The notes beneath the pieces were generated by a model. The model ran no database searches and was not told where the DNA came from. It saw nothing but the letters and a program-made list of their open reading frames with translations. The position numbers were made by a program, and so were the translations under genes. Positions 26,245 through 35,275 of a stretch of DNA of 64,000 bases are shown piece by piece. Source of the stretch: Saccharopolyspora gloriosae. GTDB taxonomy: Bacteria > Actinomycetota > Actinomycetes > Mycobacteriales > Pseudonocardiaceae. Numbering within the stretch: the stretch's first letter is position 1; the number at the start of each line of letters is the position of its first letter. The stretch covers positions 2,481,501-2,545,500 of the forward strand of contig NZ_JACHIV010000001.1 of assembly GCF_014203325.1 (NCBI RefSeq), given 5' to 3'.

Positions 26245-28027
26245 GGTTGCCTCCTTCGTCCGGTAGCAGTTCCACCGGGATGGTCACGTGCTTCGCCCGC
26301 AGGTACTCGCCCACGGCTTTGCCGACCTGGTCGACGCGCAGGTTCGACGAACCACCGGTGCCCAGCAGGCCGCGCAGCACGAAGTGCACCGCGCGCAGGT
26401 TCGGGAATTCGTGGCGCACGACGGCCAGGTCCGCGCACTCGGGCACGAGTGCGCGCAACGCTTCGGTGGAGAGGGTGTCGCGCAGCCACGGCCAGGCGCG
26501 GTCGTCGCTCACCCAGACTCCGACGTTGCTGTTGCCGCCCTTGTCCCCGCTGCGCGCGTGCGCCAGCAGGCCCAGCGGTGCCGAGCGGGTTTCCCCGGTG
26601 GCGACGGGCTTTCCGGGCTCCGCGTGCACGGGTTGCGGTGCCACCGGCTCGGTGTGCACCGGCGGCTTCACGTCCACGGTGGACCCGTCGGGCAGCGCGA
26701 GCCGGTGCGGGACCTCGGACATCGGCAGCAGCGCGGGCCAGTAGTCGATGCGCGGGCGCGGCGTGGACGTGAGCCCGGCGCCGCCGTCGTGGAAGTAGCC
26801 GGGAATGCTCTGCAGGTACAGCGATCCGAGCCGCGCCGCCGCGTCGAACCGCTCCAGCGGAGCCTTCTCCGCGGCGGTGGCCATCACCCGCAGGCCCACC
26901 GTGGCGTCCCACTGCGTGCCCGGGTTCGCCGCGGCGGTGCCGATCCGGGTGATGTCGAGCTCGGTGACGCCCTCGGGCACGTCGCGGCCGATCTGCGCGC
27001 GCAGCAGGTCCACCTTCGCGTCGACGTCCAGCCCGGTCACGAACACGGTGTTGACGACCTGGTGGCCGAGCTGCCCGAACACCGCGACCTTCGTCGTCGG
27101 CGGCGGGGGAGAACCGGTGGTGCCGGTGACCCGCACGCGGTCCGGGCCGTCGAGTTCCAGCGCGACCTCGTCGAGGTGCACGGTGACGTCCGGGTTCAGG
27201 TAAGCCGGGCCTTGGATCTCGTAGACGATCTGCGCGGTGACCGTGTCGGTGGTGACGGTGCCGCCGTCGTGGTCGTGCTTGGTGATGACGCTGCTGCCCG
27301 CGGCGTCGATCTCGGCGATCGGGAAGCCGGGCACGAGCATGCCCGGAACGCGGGTGAACCCGGAGAAGTTGCCGCCGGTGGCGTGCGGACCGCACTCGAT
27401 GATGTGCCCGGCCAGCACCGCCCCGGCCAGCGCGTCCCAGTCCTCGCGCCCCCAGCCGTGCCACCACGCCGCGGGCCCGGAGGTCAGCGAGGCGTCGGTG
27501 ACCCGCCCGCACACCACGATGTCGGCGCCGCTCGCGAGCGCCTCCGCGATGCCCCAGCCGCCGAGGTAGGCGTTCGCGGCCATCGGCTCGGCGTCCCACT
27601 CGGCGAGCGCCGCACCGGAATCGAGGTTCTCCAAGCGGTGCCCGGCCCGCTGGTAGGCGGGCAGCCGGTCGAGGACGTTGTCGCCTTCGACGTGGGCCAC
27701 GCACAGCGCGACGCCTTCGGCGGCGATGAGCTCCCGCAGCGCGGACGCGAGAGCGGCGGGGTGGAAACCGCCCGCGTTGGTGACGACCTTGACGCGTCGT
27801 TCGGCCAGCGTCGCCAGGTGCGGGCGCAGCTGGTCGACGAAGTACTCCACGTAGCCGCGCGCCGGATCCCGCCGGTAGCGCACCGACAGCGCCGCGAGGG
27901 TGATCTCCGCGAGGTAGTCGCCGATCAGCACGTCCACCGGATCACCGGCCAGCACTTCGTCCACGGCGCTGAACCGGTCGCCCAGGTAGCCGGAGAAATC
28001 GCCGATGCGGATGGCTCGTTCACGCAC
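26231..28027 (-). CDS. AtuA-family (DUF1446) protein with C-terminal AtuA-like ferredoxin-fold domain
   Basis: A 598-residue protein of the acyclic-terpene-utilisation AtuA/DUF1446 family. Seen here are the IRIGDFSGYLGDR opening, VKVVTNAGGFHP, the conserved VVCGRVTDASLTSGP and GHIIECGPHATGGNFSGF blocks, and a C-terminal ferredoxin-fold piece with LLAHARSGDKGGNSNVGV (about residues 485-590). AtuA is needed for citronellol and geraniol catabolism in pseudomonads, but its reaction is not established. Here there is no geranyl-CoA carboxylase nearby, so it is probably used for another branched or cyclic acid. It is translationally coupled to the CoA-transferase. Confidence 0.85.
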   Translation of the reverse strand: MRERAIRIGDFSGYLGDRFSAVDEVLAGDPVDVLIGDYLAEITLAALSVRYRRDPARGYVEYFVDQLRPHLATLAERRVKVVTNAGGFHPAALASALRELIAAEGVALCVAHVEGDNVLDRLPAYQRAGHRLENLDSGAALAEWDAEPMAANAYLGGWGIAEALASGADIVVCGRVTDASLTSGPAAWWHGWGREDWDALAGAVLAGHIIECGPHATGGNFSGFTRVPGMLVPGFPIAEIDAAGSSVITKHDHDGGTVTTDTVTAQIVYEIQGPAYLNPDVTVHLDEVALELDGPDRVRVTGTTGSPPPPTTKVAVFGQLGHQVVNTVFVTGLDVDAKVDLLRAQIGRDVPEGVTELDITRIGTAAANPGTQWDATVGLRVMATAAEKAPLERFDAAARLGSLYLQSIPGYFHDGGAGLTSTPRPRIDYWPALLPMSEVPHRLALPDGSTVDVKPPVHTEPVAPQPVHAEPGKPVATGETRSAPLGLLAHARSGDKGGNSNVGVWVSDDRAWPWLRDTLSTEALRALVPECADLAVVRHEFPNLRAVHFVLRGLLGTGGSSNLRVDQVGKAVGEYLRAKHVTIPVELLPDEGGNHVAD

Positions 28028-28121
28028 TGTCGAACACCTCGCTGTTTGTCATGTTCCACGCTACGGCCGGGACGGGATCCGGGGCACGACCGTTCGGCGA
28101 AGGCCGGCGTGATCGTGCTGG

Positions 28122-29042
28122 TCACGCGGTGAACCGCGGCGCGAGACCGGGGCGCGGCCACTCGGTGCGGTAGAGCACGCCGCGGCCCGAGGACGTGATG
28201 TGGGCCGTGCGCAGCTCGGGGCCGCCGAAGCAGATGTTGGTGACCAGCGGGTCCGGAACCGGGACTCCGACGACGTCCACGATCTCGCCGTCCGGGCTGA
28301 GCACCGTGATCGCGCCGGTGTTCAAGGTCGCCACGCACACGTTGCCCGCCGAGTCCACCGCGAGCGAGTCGAGCATCTGCGCCCCGGCGAAACCGTGCAG
28401 CAGCTGCGCGCCGCGCGCCCCGGAACCGCGCCCGCGCAGCCGGCCGGGGCCGGTGACGTCCCAGCACCACACCCGGCCCGGCCCCGTTTCGGCGACGTAG
28501 AGCCGGTCGCCGTCCGGGGACAGCCCGACCCCGTTGGGTTGCTGCAGCGGGTGCACGATCTCCTCGACGCGGGAACCGTCGGGCAGCGCGTAGTACAGCC
28601 CGCCCAGGTCCATGTCCCGCTCGCGGGTCTTGCCGAGGTCGGTGAAGTAGAACCCGCCGTCGGCGTCGAACACGATGTCGTTGGGGCCGCGCAGCGGATG
28701 GCCGTCGACCTCGGTGTAGAGGTCGGTCACGGTCCCGTCGAAGGTGACGCGCTGGATGCGGCCACCGGAGTAGTCGTCGGGCTGGCGGCCGGGCAGCACG
28801 AGCCCTTCGCGGTCGTGCCAGGCGAAGCCGCCGTTGTTGCACACGTACACGGCGCCGTCCGGCCCGATGGCGGCACCGTTCGGGCCGCCCCCGCAGCCGG
28901 CGAGGACGGAGACCGCGCCGTCCGGCGTCACCCGGGACAGGGTGCCACGCCGGATCTCCACCACCAGCACGGAACCGTCGTCGAGCGCGATCGGTCCTTC
29001 GGGGAAGCTCAGCCCCTCGGCCACAGCGGTGAGTTCGGGCAT
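28122..29042 (-). CDS. SMP-30/gluconolactonase-family protein
   Basis: A 306-residue six-bladed beta-propeller of the SMP-30/gluconolaconase/LRE family, metal-dependent hydrolases that open lactones. ATG 29042 has an AAGGAG site. Family marks are GLSFPEGPIALDDGSVLVVE (metal-ligand Glu in FPEGP), GGPNGAAIGPDG, LRGPNDIVFDADGGFYFTD (Asn-Asp ligands), QPNGVGLSPDGDRLYVAET and a late DSLAVDSAGNVCVA (Asp ligand). Placed in a run with a CoA-transferase, an acyl-CoA dehydrogenase and a Baeyer-Villiger monooxygenase, a lactonase step is a sensible role. Confidence 0.87.
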   Translation of the reverse strand: MPELTAVAEGLSFPEGPIALDDGSVLVVEIRRGTLSRVTPDGAVSVLAGCGGGPNGAAIGPDGAVYVCNNGGFAWHDREGLVLPGRQPDDYSGGRIQRVTFDGTVTDLYTEVDGHPLRGPNDIVFDADGGFYFTDLGKTRERDMDLGGLYYALPDGSRVEEIVHPLQQPNGVGLSPDGDRLYVAETGPGRVWCWDVTGPGRLRGRGSGARGAQLLHGFAGAQMLDSLAVDSAGNVCVATLNTGAITVLSPDGEIVDVVGVPVPDPLVTNICFGGPELRTAHITSSGRGVLYRTEWPRPGLAPRFTA

Positions 29043-29083
29043 GGTCGGAACTCCTTTCACGGTGTCGTGCACATCGGCGGGTC

Positions 29084-30424
29084 TCACGGATTCCCGAGGT
29101 AGCGGGGGTTGGCGACGAGCAGGCGGTCGGTGACGCCCTCGCGGACGGCGGCGAGCACGTCGTCGCCGTCGGCTCCGGCGCGGATCGCGGCGGCGAGCTC
29201 GGCCTCGTCCCGGTGGCCGAGCGCGGCCAGCCGGTCCGCACGGCGCCGCCGCTGCCCGGGGCCGAGGCGCAGTTCGCGCTCCACCGCGCCGAGCACGTTC
29301 TCGGCCACCAGCGCGTGGAACCGGGTGCGCCCCTCCAGCGCGGGCCGCGCGTCGGCGCGCAGGAATTCCGCCACCGCCTCCACCAGTTCGGCGGCAGTGG
29401 GGCGTCCGTGCAGATCGGGGGCGGGCGCGTCCGGTTCCGATGGATCTTCCGATGACGGTGGAATTCCCAGCGCCAGCAGCAGATCGTGCTCCTGCTCGCA
29501 CACCCGCCTGCCGATGGCGGCGAGCTCCACCGAGCGGTCCGCGCCGGTCAGGTGCCGCCGGGCCATGTCCCGGCAGCCGACCGCCCACTTCGCCGTCCCG
29601 TACACCTCCCACCAGTGCACCGCCGCCGGATCCGGCGCCCAGCCCGCGACCTCCGCGTACCCGGCGAACAGGTCCGCGCGCCGCCCGAAGCCGCCCACCG
29701 GTGGCGCGGCGGCGAACCGCCACGCCTTGACGCACAGCCACCCCAGGTCCTCCAGCGGATCACCGCGGTGCACCAGTTCCCAGTCGAGCACCGCGCGCAA
29801 CCCGTCGGGGCCGACGATGAGGTTGCCGTTGCGGAAGTCGCCGTGCACCACCACGTCCCCGGCGGGCGGCGGCCGGTTCTCCCGCAGCCACCGGAGTCCG
29901 AGCTCCAGCGCGGGCAGCGGTTCGTCGTGCCGCGCGTGATCGGCCTCCAGCGCCGCCAGCGGATCGGGGTGCGCCAGACCGGGCACGTCTCCGACCGGGA
30001 TGCGGTGGATGCGGGCGAGCACCCTGCCGAGCTCCGCGGCCAGCGTCGGGCGCACCTCGTCGAACTCCGGTTCCCGCAGCAGGCGCCGGGGAATCGTCTC
30101 GCCGTCGACGTGTTCGCTGATCAGGTACGGCGCGCCGAGCACCGCCGGGTCGGCGTCGTGGTCCAGCAACGCGGGCACGGGCACCGCGCAGCGAGCGGCG
30201 GCTGCGATCACCGACGCTTCCACGCCCATCGACTCCGGCCGGTCGTAGCCGGGCGGGTCGCGGCGCAGGACCAGCCGCCGCGCGTCCGTCGCGGTCGTGG
30301 CGCGGAACGTCCAGGTCTCGCGGCTGGCTCCGCCGGTGAGCCGCTGCGGAGCGGACACTTCGACGGGTTCACCGCGCAGGCCGGCGAGGCGGGCGGCGAG
30401 CCGCGCGCGCAGCTCCTCGCTCAT
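29084..30424 (-). CDS. Phosphotransferase (APH/ACAD10-type kinase) with C-terminal DUF6285-like domain
   Basis: A 446-residue protein-kinase-like phosphotransferase. The kinase part shows LTGGASRETWTF (nucleotide loop), VVHGDFRNGNLIV (catalytic Asp in HGDFRNGN) and AVLDWELVHRGDPLEDLGWL (metal-binding Asp). The last 100 residues (TAAELVEAVAEFLRAD to the end) form a helical domain often fused to such kinases. In ACAD10/11-like systems a kinase phosphorylates 4-hydroxyacyl-CoAs, which a dehydrogenase then converts to enoyl-CoA. An acyl-CoA dehydrogenase is encoded directly upstream, so a 4-hydroxy acid route is plausible. ATG 30424 with GAGG upstream is preferred over GTG 30433. Confidence 0.85.
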   Translation of the reverse strand: MSEELRARLAARLAGLRGEPVEVSAPQRLTGGASRETWTFRATTATDARRLVLRRDPPGYDRPESMGVEASVIAAAARCAVPVPALLDHDADPAVLGAPYLISEHVDGETIPRRLLREPEFDEVRPTLAAELGRVLARIHRIPVGDVPGLAHPDPLAALEADHARHDEPLPALELGLRWLRENRPPPAGDVVVHGDFRNGNLIVGPDGLRAVLDWELVHRGDPLEDLGWLCVKAWRFAAAPPVGGFGRRADLFAGYAEVAGWAPDPAAVHWWEVYGTAKWAVGCRDMARRHLTGADRSVELAAIGRRVCEQEHDLLLALGIPPSSEDPSEPDAPAPDLHGRPTAAELVEAVAEFLRADARPALEGRTRFHALVAENVLGAVERELRLGPGQRRRRADRLAALGHRDEAELAAAIRAGADGDDVLAAVREGVTDRLLVANPRYLGNP

Positions 30425-30463
30425 CGGCACCACCTCGGACCCTCGATGACCAGCAGCAACGCC

Positions 30464-31717
30464 TCACCTCTTCCGCGGGCCGGCGTAGCCGAACAGGTAC
30501 CCGGCGATCTTGCGCAGCTGGATCTCCTCGGCCCCCTCGGTGATCCGGTAGCGCCGGTGGTGGCGGTAGATGTGCTCGAACGGTTCGTGCCGCGTGTAGC
30601 CGAGCCCGCCGTGCACCTGCATCGCCCGGTCGGCGGCGTCGCACACCAGCCGGTTCGCGCGGTAGTTGCACATCGAGACGCGGTCGCTGATCTCGTGGTG
30701 CGGCACGCGGTCGAGCTCCCACGCGGTGCGCCGCACCAGGTTGCGCACCAGTTCCGCTTCGGTGTGCAGCTCCACCAGCGGCCACTGCACGGCTTGGCGC
30801 TGCGCGAGGGGCTGCCCGAAGGTGACGCGGTCGCGGGCGTAGGCGACGCTGCGGTCGAGGCAGAACTGCGCGGCCCCCACCCCGGAGGCGGCCTGGCGGA
30901 TCCGGTTCTCGTGCACGAAGTGCTGGGCCAGCGCGAGCCCGCCGCCGACCTCGCCGAACACCGCGGTCCCGGGGACTCGCACGTCCCGCAAGGTCACCTC
31001 GGCGTGATCGGTGGGCATGTTGAACGTCCACCAGTGGAAGTCCACGGAGAATCCCGGCGCATCCGTGGGCACGATGAACGCGGTGATGCCCCGCGCGTCG
31101 CCGCCGTCGCCGGAGGTGCGGGCGAAGATCACGTCGTGGGTCGCGGAGTGCAGCCCGGAGTTGAACCGCTTGCCGCCGTTGATGATCCAGTCGTCGCCGT
31201 CGCGCACGGCCGTGGTCTCCAGCCAGGTCGCGTCGCTGCCGTGGCCGGGTTCGGTGAGCCCGAACGCGACCCGCTTGCGGTGCGTGATCATGCCTTCGAC
31301 GAACTCCTGGCGCTGCGCTTCGGTGCCGAACTCCAGGAACATGTGCACGAACGGGAAGTTGCCGACCACTGAGGACTCGTTCTGCAGGTCGTTGTGCAGC
31401 CCGAGCCCCTTCGCGGCCAGGTGTTCGCGGATCACGGCCATGGCGAGGTTGCCGCCGCCGCTGCCGCCGACGGACTCCGGCAGTCCGTAGCGCAACCAGC
31501 CGGCGGCGTCCGCGCGGCGGAACATCTCCGCCAGCAGCGCCTCCCACTCGGGGTGCGGAGTGCCGCCCGCTTCGACGTCGGTGCGGGCGAATTCCCTGCG
31601 GTGGTCGAAGAAGCGCGTGTTGTCGTCCTGGTCTTGCAGCGGCCGGATCTCGGCGTCGACGAAGGCGTCGAGCTCGCCGAGCACTCGCACCAGCTCGTAG
31701 GGCAGGGTGAAGTCCAT
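30464..31717 (-). CDS. Acyl-CoA dehydrogenase (ACAD10/11-like group)
   Basis: A 417-residue flavoprotein starting at ATG 31717 (MDFTLPYEL) with a GGAG site. It shows the substrate/FAD-loop FGLTEPGHGSDATWLET, the WIINGGKRFNSGLHSATHDVIFART block, and the C-terminal QVHGGLGYTRHEPFEHIYRHHRRYRITEGAEEIQLRKIAGYLF. The glutamate in ITEGAEEIQ lies where medium-chain enzymes have their catalytic base. It is the first gene of the minus-strand operon and pairs functionally with the adjacent kinase. It dehydrogenates or, with the kinase, dephosphorylates a hydroxyacyl-CoA. Confidence 0.85.
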   Translation of the reverse strand: MDFTLPYELVRVLGELDAFVDAEIRPLQDQDDNTRFFDHRREFARTDVEAGGTPHPEWEALLAEMFRRADAAGWLRYGLPESVGGSGGGNLAMAVIREHLAAKGLGLHNDLQNESSVVGNFPFVHMFLEFGTEAQRQEFVEGMITHRKRVAFGLTEPGHGSDATWLETTAVRDGDDWIINGGKRFNSGLHSATHDVIFARTSGDGGDARGITAFIVPTDAPGFSVDFHWWTFNMPTDHAEVTLRDVRVPGTAVFGEVGGGLALAQHFVHENRIRQAASGVGAAQFCLDRSVAYARDRVTFGQPLAQRQAVQWPLVELHTEAELVRNLVRRTAWELDRVPHHEISDRVSMCNYRANRLVCDAADRAMQVHGGLGYTRHEPFEHIYRHHRRYRITEGAEEIQLRKIAGYLFGYAGPRKR

Positions 31718-31881
31718 CGCTCTCCTCGGTGCTCGGTCAAGCAGGCGGCCGACCGTGGCCGCGGTGGCGGAGGACGGCGGCGGGGACCGTCCCTGGAGCG
31801 AACGGGCACTGACGATACGACTACCGCACGCCGCCGACAAGGACGCCACCGCGACCGTCCGATGTGGACTGAAAAGCTCTA

Positions 31882-31920
31882 GCAGTCAGTCTTGACTGCC
31901 CGTGTGGAGTGGGCTTACGG
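31882..31920 (+). promoter_or_regulatory. Operator-like palindrome and promoter in the divergent catabolic promoter region
   Basis: GCAGTCA-GTCT-TGACTGC is a perfect 7-4-7 palindrome at 31882-31899. Its right half overlaps a -35-like TTGACT (31892-31897), followed after 17 bases by TTACGG (31915-31920). It sits between the divergent acyl-CoA dehydrogenase and enoyl-CoA hydratase genes and is the likely control point for both arms of the cluster. No regulator gene is adjacent. Confidence 0.5.
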
Positions 31921-31987
31921 TGGCGCGGAGCCGTGCGCAGCCGCAGGTGGTGGCCGTGCTGGGTGGCCCCGCACGCGAGGAGGAGCC

Positions 31988-32818
31988 TTGACCGATCCCG
32001 CGCAGCAGCGCGTATCCTGCGCCATCGCCGACGGGGTGGCGCAGGTGCGGCTGAATCGGCCGGACAAGCTCAACGCCCTCGACCCGGAGATGTTCAGCGC
32101 CCTGGCCGAGACCGGGCTGCGGCTCCGCGAGGAACCGCGAGTGCGAGCCGTGGTGCTGAGCGGCGAAGGCCGGTCGTTCTGCGCGGGCCTGGACTTCGAA
32201 TCGTTCCGCGCCATGGCGGGCGGCGACGGTCTGAGCGGCCACGCCCCGCACCCGCCGATCGGACCGGCGAAAGCGCTCGGCCAGCAGGCCGTGCACGTCT
32301 GGCGCCACCTGCCGGTACCGGTGATCGCCGCCGTGCACGGCGTGGCCTACGGCGGTGGGCTGCAACTCGCGCTGGGCGCTGACATCAGAGTGGTCGCGCC
32401 CGACTCGCGGCTGTCCGTGCTGGAGATCAAGTGGGGCCTGGTGCCGGACATGACCGGCACCCAGGTGCTGCCCGAGCTCGTCGGGCGCGACGTGGCCAAA
32501 GAGCTGACCTTCACCGGGCGCGTGGTCGGGGGAGCGGAGGCCGTGTCGCTCGGCCTGGCCACCAAGCTCGCCGACGACCCGGCCGCGGCCGCCCGCGAGC
32601 TGGCGGCGGAGATCGCGGGCAAGAACCCGCACGCGGTGCGGCACGCGAAGCACCTGCTCGACGCGGCGGGCCAGGTCGATCTGGCGGAGGGCTTCGCCGC
32701 CGAGCAGCGGGCGCTGGCCGCGCTGCTCGGCACTCCCAACCAGGTCGAAGCCGTGCAAGCCGCCTTCGGCGACCGCGTCCCCGAGTTCAGCGACCCGGAC
32801 GGAGCCGTCGATGCCTGA
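31988..32818 (+). CDS. Enoyl-CoA hydratase/isomerase (crotonase) family protein
   Basis: A 276-residue crotonase. The TTG start at 31988 is chosen because AGGAGG precedes it and residue 2 onward (TDPAQQRVSCAIADGVAQVRLNRPDKLNAL) gives the normal family start. The oxyanion-hole segments LSGEGRSFCAGLDF and HGVAYGGGLQLALGADIR are present. The second catalytic glutamate region reads SVLEIKWGLVPDMTGTQVL. It overlaps the SDR gene by 8 bp. It likely hydrates the enoyl-CoA made by the divergent dehydrogenase. Confidence 0.87.
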   Translation: MTDPAQQRVSCAIADGVAQVRLNRPDKLNALDPEMFSALAETGLRLREEPRVRAVVLSGEGRSFCAGLDFESFRAMAGGDGLSGHAPHPPIGPAKALGQQAVHVWRHLPVPVIAAVHGVAYGGGLQLALGADIRVVAPDSRLSVLEIKWGLVPDMTGTQVLPELVGRDVAKELTFTGRVVGGAEAVSLGLATKLADDPAAAARELAAEIAGKNPHAVRHAKHLLDAAGQVDLAEGFAAEQRALAALLGTPNQVEAVQAAFGDRVPEFSDPDGAVDA

Positions 32819-33584
32819 GCCCGCCCCGTTCGACCTCAGCGGTCACGTCGCCCTCGTCACCGGCGGCAACTCCGGGATCGGTCTGGCGATGGGCGACGCC
32901 CTCGCCGCGGCCGGCGCGGGCGTGTGCCTGTGGGGGACCAACGAGCAGCGCAACGCCGAGGCCGCCGAGCACCTGGGCCGCCACGGCACCGAGGTGCTGG
33001 CGCTGCGCTGCGACGTCGCCGACGAGGACCAGGTCGAGCAGTCGATGAGCAGGCTCATCGGCCACTTCGGGCGGCTGGACTCGTGCTTCGCCAACGCGGG
33101 CGTGGGCGGTGCGGGAACCCGCTTCATCGAGACCGATCTGACCGAGTTCCACCGCGTCACCAGGGTCAACCTGGACGGCGCGTTCCTCACGCTGCGCGCC
33201 GCCGCCGCGCGGATGGTCCAGCAGGGCGAGGGCGGCAGCCTCATCGGCACGGCCAGCCTGGCCGCGGTGCAGGGCCAGCCGCGCGGGCAGGCGTACTCGG
33301 CCAGCAAGGGCGCCCTGATCGCGATGATCAAATCCATCGCGATCGAACTGTCCCGGCACCGGATCCGCGCGAACGCGGTGCTGCCCGGCTGGGTGAGCAC
33401 GCCGATGGCCGACCCCGCGCTGAACTCGGAGCCGTTCCAGCGGCGCGTGCTGCCCCGGATGCCCGTCGGCCGGTGGGGCGAACCCGACGACTTCGGCGCC
33501 GTCGCGGTCTACCTCGCCAGCTCGGCCAGCGCCTTCCACACCGCCGACACGATCACCCTGGACGGCGGCTACTCGGCGTTCTGA
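32811..33584 (+). CDS. Short-chain dehydrogenase/reductase (3-oxoacyl/alcohol dehydrogenase type)
   Basis: A 257-residue classical SDR: cofactor loop TGGNSGIG, NAG in FANAGVGG, catalytic Ser in LIGTASLAAV, and YSASK with Tyr/Lys. The acidic residue for NAD versus the basic one for NADP is replaced by GTNEQRN, so cofactor preference is unclear. The start codon lies inside the hydratase gene, so the pair is translationally coupled. It may oxidise a 3-hydroxyacyl-CoA or the starting alcohol of the pathway. Confidence 0.87.
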   Translation: MPEPAPFDLSGHVALVTGGNSGIGLAMGDALAAAGAGVCLWGTNEQRNAEAAEHLGRHGTEVLALRCDVADEDQVEQSMSRLIGHFGRLDSCFANAGVGGAGTRFIETDLTEFHRVTRVNLDGAFLTLRAAAARMVQQGEGGSLIGTASLAAVQGQPRGQAYSASKGALIAMIKSIAIELSRHRIRANAVLPGWVSTPMADPALNSEPFQRRVLPRMPVGRWGEPDDFGAVAVYLASSASAFHTADTITLDGGYSAF

Positions 33585-33639
33585 CCTCCGCCGGGCGCGA
33601 CCCTCACCCGCGGTCGTCGCCTCCGCGCGGACAGTGGCG

Positions 33640-33650
33640 TCCACTGTGGA
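33640..33650. promoter_or_regulatory. TCCACTGTGGA palindrome upstream of the AGE epimerase gene
   Basis: A perfect palindrome apart from the central base, flanked by G and C to give 13 symmetric bases. It is 140 bp upstream of the GTG at 33790. The same core occurs upstream of the ACP-like gene (9484-9494) and the hopanoid operon (44080-44090). Confidence 0.45.
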
Positions 33651-33789
33651 CTCGATCGCGCCTGCTCCGGGCGTGCGAGGCACGTGGTGCCGCGGCGATT
33701 CCCTGTGCAAAGCTGGTCGACCGGACCGCCGGCCGCCCTGGCCGGACGGAGGGCGGGCAGCGCGCCCGAATCGTCGGAAGGTAGACGTC

Positions 33790-35001
33790 GTGACTGAGCA
33801 ATCGCAGGCGTTCGTGCCGCAGTGGGTGCGTGCCGAGCCGGACCGGGTACTCGCGTTCGCCGGGGACGCGGCGCACCCGGACGGTGGTTTCGCCTGGCTG
33901 GACTCCGCCGGTGCGCCGGTGCCGGAGCGGCCGGTGGAAACGTGGATCACCTGCCGGACCACGCACGTCCTCGCGCTCGCCGTCGCGCAGGGGCGGGACG
34001 AGCTGCGCCCGGGGGTCGAACACGGCGTCACCGCGCTGCGCGGCCTGCTGCACGACGACGACAACGGCGGCTGGTTCGCCTCGGCCACCGCGGCCGGGCC
34101 GGTCGCGGACCACAAGGGCGCCTACGAGCACGCCTTCGTCCTGCTCGCCGCCGCCAGCGCCGCCGCGATCGGCGCCGACGGCGGACGCGCCCTGCTCGAC
34201 GAAGCGCTGGAGGTGTTCGATTCCCGCTTCTGGCAGGAGGAATTCGGCCTCGTCGCCGACTCCTGGGACCGCACCTGGAGCGAGCTGGAGCCCTACCGGG
34301 GCGTCAACGCCAACATGCACACCGTGGAGGCCCTGCTGGCCGCCGCAGACGTGACCGGCGACCGCCGCTGGTCCGACCGCGCCGCCCGCATCGTGGCGAA
34401 CGTGGTGCACGGCTTCGCCCGCGAGCACGACTGGCGGCTGCCCGAGCACTTCGACCCGGGCTGGAACGTGCTGCTCGACTACAACCTGGACAAGCCCGCC
34501 GACCAGTTCCGCCCGTACGGGGTGACCATCGGGCACCTGCTGGAGTGGTCCCGGCTGGCGCTGCACGTCCGGCACGCGCTGGGCGACGAGGCTCCCGGCT
34601 GGCTGCTCGACGACGCGCGGGAGCTGTTCGCCACCGCGGTGCGCGACGGCTGGAACGTGGACGGCGCGGAAGGCTTCGTCTACACGACTGACTTCGACGG
34701 CGCCCCCGTCGTGCGCAACCGCCTGCACTGGGTCATCGCCGAATCCCTGGCCACCGCGTGGGCGTTACACCAGGCGACCGGTGATGAGCAGTACGCCCGC
34801 TGGTTCGCCACCTGGGCCGAGCACGCCGAGAGCCACTTCGTGGACCGCGAACTCGGCTCCTGGCGCCACGAGCTGGACGAGCGCAACCGTCCCGCCGCGA
34901 CGGTCTGGGAGGGCAAGCCCGACCTGTACCACGCCTACCAGGCCACCCTGCTCCCGCAGCTCCCGCCCGCGGCGTCGTTCATCGGAGCCGTCACCGGCTG
35001 A
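33790..35001 (+). CDS. AGE-family epimerase/isomerase (N-acylglucosamine 2-epimerase superfamily)
   Basis: A 403-residue (alpha/alpha)6-barrel sugar isomerase. The GTG start follows GGAAGG and gives MTEQSQAFVPQWV. Conserved parts include DHKGAYEHAFVLLAAASA, the NANMHTVEALLAA block, WRLPEHFDPGWNVLLDYN, and HLLEWSRLALHV with catalytic His, and HWVIAESLATAWALH. Characterised relatives epimerise N-acetylglucosamine, mannose or sulfoquinovose. Residues like WxxH and HP-type pockets suggest mannose or sulfoquinovose isomerase activity, but I cannot choose. A strong palindromic element follows the stop codon. Confidence 0.83.
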   Translation: MTEQSQAFVPQWVRAEPDRVLAFAGDAAHPDGGFAWLDSAGAPVPERPVETWITCRTTHVLALAVAQGRDELRPGVEHGVTALRGLLHDDDNGGWFASATAAGPVADHKGAYEHAFVLLAAASAAAIGADGGRALLDEALEVFDSRFWQEEFGLVADSWDRTWSELEPYRGVNANMHTVEALLAAADVTGDRRWSDRAARIVANVVHGFAREHDWRLPEHFDPGWNVLLDYNLDKPADQFRPYGVTIGHLLEWSRLALHVRHALGDEAPGWLLDDARELFATAVRDGWNVDGAEGFVYTTDFDGAPVVRNRLHWVIAESLATAWALHQATGDEQYARWFATWAEHAESHFVDRELGSWRHELDERNRPAATVWEGKPDLYHAYQATLLPQLPPAASFIGAVTG

Positions 35002-35017
35002 GCCCCTGACCGGTGAG

Positions 35018-35100
35018 CCGCGGAACCTCAGCGGCTTCCTCGCGACGAGATCGACGCGAGTGAGCCACCCGTCCCCGCGGAGGGCCCGCTGAGGTTCCGC
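35018..35100. repeat. REP-like palindrome, third copy; likely terminator
   Basis: Perfect 15-bp arms GCGGAACCTCAGCGG (35020-35034) and its complement (35086-35100) flank a 51-base loop. Positions 35018-35043 equal the reverse complement of 1946-1971 over 26 bases without mismatch, 33 kb away. It starts 17 bp after the epimerase stop and is well placed to terminate its transcript. Confidence 0.78.
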
Positions 35101-35275
35101 TCCGACCGGTGAGGTGCTGCGCGCTCCGAGTGGTCGGTTCTCCAAATTACTTCAGTGTCGAGTGAAATCAATCCTGGCGCGCACGACGAAGACCCGCTGC
35201 GGAGCGGGCCGGTGTCGATCGGCGAGGTGCGGGTAGCCGGGGGAGGCGATGGCATCGACTCCGAAGGAGGCGGCC

